From Magnaporthiopsis rhizophila (lineage: Eukaryota > Ascomycota > Sordariomycetes > Magnaporthales > Magnaporthaceae): 19,388 bases of DNA. Where the stretch lies: positions 79,541 to 98,928 of the forward strand of contig PYSS01000135.1 in assembly GCA_003049465.1 (NCBI GenBank), read 5' to 3'. The translations under genes and the position numbers were made by a program. Positions 19,047 through 19,388 of this stretch are shown one piece after another. Position 1 is the first letter of the stretch. Each line of letters opens with the position of its first letter. The notes under the pieces were generated by a model. It was not told where the DNA came from. It saw only the letters and a program-made list of their open reading frames with translations, and did not search any database.

Positions 19047-19352
19047 TATAATAAAAGGACAATATTGGTTTGGTAAAATCACTGTATTATAATAAACTAT
19101 TTATAACCTTAAAAAAATGCTTAAAAAAGCAGAATCTTTTTGAGCAACTTTTCGAAATTGCTCCCCTTATATAAGCCATTAGATGGTCCGTGCTTCGCGG
19201 GGTTAGGTACGTATTTATGGAGGGGTCGGGCGCTTAGCCCTTTTTTTATTTGCAAGGGTTTTGTGCCTAGCTGAACCGCCCTAATCGTTTGGCGCCCTAA
19301 TATCTGTTGGTTCCGGGGGTGGCGGCGCCTGCGCGGCGATCCCCGTGTAACA
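19047..19352 (-). repeat. 5' LTR of the chromovirus (right copy)
   Basis: 306 bp, aligned end to end with the left copy. Read on the - strand it begins TGTTACACGG, keeping the canonical TG start that the left copy has lost. Its other end reads TTATTATA for ancestral TTGTTACA. By eye it differs from the left copy at about 42 transitions, 4 transversions and one indel. Confidence 0.9.
19166..19175 (-). promoter_or_regulatory. TATA box of the 5' LTR
   Basis: CTTATATAAG is conserved in both LTR copies (left copy about 10508-10517) and lies within the LTR, where the element's own promoter should be. An AATAAA on the same strand (19245-19250) lies upstream of it in LTR order. Confidence 0.55.
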
Positions 19353-19357
19353 GTTTA
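19353..19357. repeat. Right target-site duplication GTTTA of the chromovirus
   Basis: It directly follows GTGTAACA at the right LTR end and matches 10384-10388 exactly. Host sequence of normal composition resumes after it and runs to the window end. Confidence 0.85.
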
Positions 19358-19388
19358 TAAGCTAAGTCAGTGCACCCCCTGTCGGCCA

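Larger units (their letters stand above)
10389..19352 (-). mobile_element. RIP-degraded Ty3/Gypsy chromovirus, full length with both LTRs
   Basis: An 8,964-bp element on the - strand, bounded by ~306-bp LTRs and a GTTTA duplication. Decayed gag, RT, RNase H, integrase (zinc-binding, catalytic core, GPY/F) and chromodomain occur in that order on the - strand, which is Ty3/Gypsy order; the chromodomain places it among chromoviruses. By eye the two LTRs differ at about 46 positions, about 42 of them transitions, as RIP produces. Coding frames are littered with TAA and TAG stops where Gln is expected, and TGA is rare. It is longer than the common 5-7 kb fungal elements partly because of a 639-bp nested insertion (12065-12703) and partly because of about 2.3 kb of pre-gag coding sequence. 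It cannot be autonomous. Confidence 0.95.

Noticed and set aside
1..19388. CRISPR array, tRNA, rRNA or bacterial operon signals
   Set aside because: No regularly spaced repeats, no tRNA T-loop with matching acceptor stem, and no rRNA landmarks were seen. The splice signals and RIP marks indicate a fungal nuclear genome.

Overview
This window looks like nuclear DNA of a filamentous ascomycete (Pezizomycotina, probably a sordariomycete). Three things point there: coding regions with strongly GC-biased third positions, a short GTAAGC...AG intron with a CTGAC branch-point match, and an abrupt change from GC-rich sequence to AT-rich sequence that carries the marks of repeat-induced point mutation (RIP). 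The species cannot be named from sequence alone.

Layout. Positions 1 to about 4,500 are GC-rich and contain no convincing gene; they hold + strand polypurine tracts and a cluster of perfect palindromes. From 4,547 to 9,529 there are three plausible protein genes, all on the + strand: a secreted Val/Thr/Ser-rich protein with Kex2-type dibasic sites (4,547-5,668), a Pro-rich coiled-coil protein with PPxY motifs (5,982-6,809), and a single-pass membrane protein with two HxxHC motifs resembling the UstYa/DUF3328 group (8,620-9,529, one intron). A short coding-like scrap with an in-frame TAG lies at 7,587-7,763. No shared pathway for the three genes can be argued.

From about 9,550 the composition drops sharply to AT-rich. 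Positions 10,389-19,352 are one Ty3/Gypsy chromovirus on the - strand, bounded by two ~306-bp LTRs and a 5-bp target duplication GTTTA. Read on the - strand its order is 5' LTR, a leader with a GC-rich stem-loop island, a long pre-gag coding region, a gag domain, reverse transcriptase, RNase H, integrase with GPY/F module, chromodomain, polypurine tract and 3' LTR. It is dead: stops are nearly all TAA/TAG, and catalytic or metal-binding residues are replaced (YLDD to YLNN, zinc-finger His/Cys to Tyr, probably the integrase Glu to Lys).

Two less ordinary things are in this dead element. A 639-bp nested element with 113-bp terminal direct repeats and its own 5-bp duplication (CGGAA) sits between RNase H and integrase; it is TRIM-like (terminal-repeat retrotransposon in miniature). 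The chromovirus also has roughly 2.3 kb of decayed but clearly coding sequence upstream of the recognisable gag domain. The host sequence at the insertion site forms an open frame when the element and one duplication are removed, so the element may have interrupted a gene that continues past the right end of the window.
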